Assembly (NCBI GenBank): GCA_017478685.1
Contig: JAFVDC010000052.1
Span: 1-6,486 of the forward strand
DNA: 6,486 bases
Reading direction: 5' to 3'
Origin: Bacteroidales bacterium
Lineage (GTDB): Bacteria > Bacteroidota > Bacteroidia > Bacteroidales > UBA932
How positions within the stretch are numbered: position 1 is the first letter of the stretch; each line of letters opens with the position of its first letter. This document shows, piece after piece, positions 5,684 to 6,486 of this stretch. Below the pieces are notes generated by a model. That model searched no databases and was not told where the DNA came from. It saw only the letters and a program-made list of their open reading frames with translations. Made by a program: the position numbers and the translations under genes.

Positions 5684-6486
5684 TCAGAGGTATTTTCCGG
5701 TGATGCTGCAGCTGTTTTCCGCAACCTCCGCCGGGGCGCCGGTGGCAACAATCCTGCCACCCTCTATGCCGCCGCCGGGGCCCATGTCCACAAGGTAGTC
5801 GGCCTGGCGGATAACGTCAAGGTCGTGCTCGATGACAATGACCGTGGCGCCGTTGTCTATAAGGTGGCGGAACACCTTCATAAGCGTTTGGACGTCAAGA
5901 GGATGCAGGCCGATGGTGGGTTCGTCGAAAACGAACACGGAATCTCCCTGGCCGCGGCCCATCTCGCTGGCGAGCTTCAGTCGCTGGGCTTCGCCGCCGG
6001 AAAGGCTTGGCGTTGCCTCCCCCAGGGTCAGGTATCCAAGACCAAGGTCGTGGAGCACCTGAAGGCGGCTTTTCACAAGATTCAAATCCTTGCACGCGTC
6101 CAGAGCCTCGTCCACGCTCATTTCCATGAGCTGAGGCAGCGTATGGCCGTCCTTCCGGTGAATCTCCCAGGCATCGCGTGCATAACGGGAGCCATGGCAG
6201 TCCGGGCACGGGATGTCAACATCCGGGAGGAACTGGACGTCAAGGCTTATAGAGCCCGTGCCGTCGCAGGTGGGACATCTGAGTTTTCCTGTATTGTAGG
6301 AAAAATCCCCGGCCTTCCAGCCGCCGGCCTTGGCATCGTCGGTTTTGGCAAAAACCTTCCTCAGTTCATCGTGGATATTGGCGTAAGTGGCCACGGTGGA
6401 ACGCACATTTATGCCGATAGGCGTAGCGTCTATGAGTTTTACCTGACGGATGCCTTCGGCCTCAATATCAGTTACATGCAGGGGCA
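5684..6486 (-). CDS. UvrA-family excinuclease ATPase, C-terminal part (cut by window edge)
   Basis: The visible 266 residues are the C-terminal half of the second ABC ATPase module of a UvrA-type protein, which binds damaged DNA as a dimer. The frame is open to the right edge, so the start is outside. In order: DATPIG..VRSTVATYANIHDEL (about 19-41), the zinc finger CPTC...CPDC with Cys70, 73, 93 and 96, the ABC signature LSGGEAQRLKLASEM (about 161-175), Walker B VFVFDEPTIGLHP (183-195), and the switch His in IEHDLDV (about 218-224). It ends in TGKYL, like the TG(R/K)(Y/F)L ends of UvrA. Several details, namely YNTGKLRCPTC instead of FNV.GGRC, GRGQGDSVFVFDEPTIGLHPLDV instead of a KR.TG..LY.LDEPTTGLH form, and LDVQFLPDVDIPCPDC, look more like the UvrA paralogues often linked with drug tolerance than like housekeeping UvrA. 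That choice is from memory and cannot be settled without the N-terminal half. Confidence 0.9.
   Translation of the reverse strand, partial: PLHVTDIEAEGIRQVKLIDATPIGINVRSTVATYANIHDELRKVFAKTDDAKAGGWKAGDFSYNTGKLRCPTCDGTGSISLDVQFLPDVDIPCPDCHGSRYARDAWEIHRKDGHTLPQLMEMSVDEALDACKDLNLVKSRLQVLHDLGLGYLTLGEATPSLSGGEAQRLKLASEMGRGQGDSVFVFDEPTIGLHPLDVQTLMKVFRHLIDNGATVIVIEHDLDVIRQADYLVDMGPGGGIEGGRIVATGAPAEVAENSCSITGKYL

Noticed and set aside
1..6486. CRISPR arrays, tRNA or rRNA genes, transposases, phage or toxin-antitoxin systems
   Set aside because: I found no spaced direct repeats, cloverleaf-like sequence, transposase motifs or recognisable toxin or antitoxin; the small basic protein alone does not justify such a call.

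Overview
The window looks like chromosomal DNA from a Bacteroidota bacterium, most likely a Bacteroidales gut or rumen type of moderate GC. Four things point there. (1) The best promoter, at 5607-5638 on the minus strand, is an exact match to the Bacteroidota -33/-7 arrangement (TTTG, 20 bases, TAnnTTTG). (2) Start codons are not preceded by convincing Shine-Dalgarno sequences. (3) One product is a putative SPII-type secreted lipoprotein carbohydrate esterase. (4) A small basic protein ends in a HKSKKVYDRKK-like segment that I associate with Bacteroidales hypothetical proteins. No database search was possible, so genus is not assigned.

Layout. 7-150 (+): N-terminal piece of a TIGR04076-like small protein that stops about half way, probably a broken gene. 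151-324: AT-richer spacer with a short palindrome. 325-534 (+): 69-residue basic protein of unknown function, whose last codons lie inside an intrinsic terminator (494-528). 645-2072 (-): lipoprotein acetylxylan esterase / cephalosporin-C deacetylase-like enzyme with an N-terminal beta-sandwich-like region. 2073-2163: divergent promoter region. 2164-3180 (+) and 3183-3611 (+): a two-gene operon of a YghZ/Gpr-type aldo/keto reductase and a GNAT acetyltransferase, two bases apart. 3616-5580 (-): membrane-anchored UDP-sugar 4,6-dehydratase of the CapD/WbpM/PglF type, converging on the GNAT gene with four bases between stop codons. 5684-6486 (-): C-terminal part of a UvrA-family ABC ATPase, cut by the window edge.

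How the genes relate. These are mostly independent housekeeping or accessory functions: plant polysaccharide de-acetylation at the cell surface, carbonyl reduction plus an acetyltransferase, nucleotide-sugar synthesis for surface glycans, and DNA-damage or drug-tolerance ATPase activity. The esterase, the reductase operon and the dehydratase appear to have separate promoters. The dehydratase follows the UvrA-like gene on the same strand but has its own strong promoter 46 bases after that gene's stop.

I found no CRISPR array, RNA gene, transposase or clearly new multi-gene system. The most useful second looks are the truncated first gene, the terminator embedded in a coding sequence, the promoter that fixes the dehydratase start, and the paralogue status of the UvrA-like gene.
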